Shown here: positions 63,963-64,000 of the stretch, piece by piece
Numbering within the stretch: position 1 is the first letter of the stretch
Layout: each line of letters opens with the position of its first letter
Assembly (NCBI RefSeq): GCF_000019785.1
Contig: NC_010524.1
Location: 3,460,001-3,524,000, forward strand
Length of the DNA stretch: 64,000 bases
Direction: 5' to 3'
Source of the DNA: Leptothrix cholodnii SP-6
GTDB lineage: Bacteria; Pseudomonadota; Gammaproteobacteria; Burkholderiales; Burkholderiaceae_C
Made by a program: the position numbers and the translations under genes
The notes under the pieces: model-generated
What the model was told of the DNA's origin: nothing
What the model saw: only the letters and a program-made list of their open reading frames with translations
The model's database searches: none

Positions 63963-64000
63963 ATGCGCCCGCACGCCTTCATCGCCATGCCCTTCGGCAC
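63963..64000 (+). CDS. Start of an 'AMPFG' family gene, cut by window end
   Basis: The ATG at 63963 opens a frame reading MRPHAFIAMPFG to the window edge. The AFIAMPFG opening is characteristic of nucleoside 2-deoxyribosyltransferase-like domains found in conflict-associated proteins, often fused to TPR or TRAFs-binding regions. Only 12 codons are visible, so this is a tentative identification. The gap to the TIR gene is 80 bases, and no terminator is visible, so it may be part of the operon. Confidence 0.45.
   Translation, partial: MRPHAFIAMPFG

Overview
The window is very GC-rich, densely packed bacterial DNA. Its gene content (bacterial Fhc/H4MPT formaldehyde oxidation, MtdB, Fae, TctC/Bug receptors, tartrate genes, P4-type integrase island) points to a betaproteobacterium of the Burkholderiales, most likely a facultative methylotroph of the Leptothrix/Rubrivivax/Methylibium kind. 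The genus is an inference; the sequence contains no rRNA or taxonomic marker.

Region 1 (1-21.7 kb) is an almost complete tetrahydromethanopterin (H4MPT)/methanofuran C1 cluster. Catalytic genes are fae (formaldehyde + H4MPT), mtdB, mch, and the fhcB-fhcA-ftr-fhcC formyltransferase/hydrolase complex. They are interleaved with cofactor-biosynthesis genes: beta-RFAP synthase, a RimK-like glutamate ligase, a FolB-like aldolase, a CitG-like protein, a DHPS-like protein, a flavoprotein, DUF447, and methanofuran genes resembling mfnB, mfnD, mfnE and mfnF plus a HisA-like protein. Many neighbours overlap by ATGA/GTGA/TGATG, so translation is probably coupled. A sigma-54 activator lies in the middle, divergent from the folB-like gene, which has a candidate -24/-12 promoter and an upstream palindrome.

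Region 2 (22-35.2 kb) is housekeeping and accessory: two GNAT acetyltransferases, a MoxR ATPase, a CoxE-like VWA protein, an S9 peptidase, a secreted PHB-depolymerase-like esterase, and a tamA-tamB operon ending next to tRNA-Arg(CCU).

Region 3 (35.26-43.44 kb) is an integrated island at the 3' end of that tRNA. It has attL/attR repeats, a P4-type integrase with paired 12-bp-spaced arm sites, a truncated AlpA gene, an IS3-family element, a DUF927 remnant, an orphan HK97-gp10-like phage gene, a serine resolvase with a candidate res site, and a HigBA-like toxin-antitoxin pair. Two clusters of GGGAACA repeats are unexplained. The IS insertion seems to have deleted the replication module, so the element is probably a decayed phage satellite.

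Region 4 (43.6-58.5 kb) holds signalling and metabolism: a membrane diguanylate cyclase, a large hybrid histidine kinase, a tartrate/D-malate locus (LysR regulator, ttuC, glycerate kinase, TctC receptor), a DnaJ-like protein, a chemoreceptor, and an SDR with its AraC regulator.

Region 5 (59.4-64 kb, open at the window end) is the most unusual part: a tight operon of a caspase-like peptidase, a membrane TPR protein, a TIR-TM-TPR protein and the start of an 'AMPFG' family gene. The two TPR proteins share a C-terminal module that I do not recognise. This is a candidate conflict or regulated-death system.
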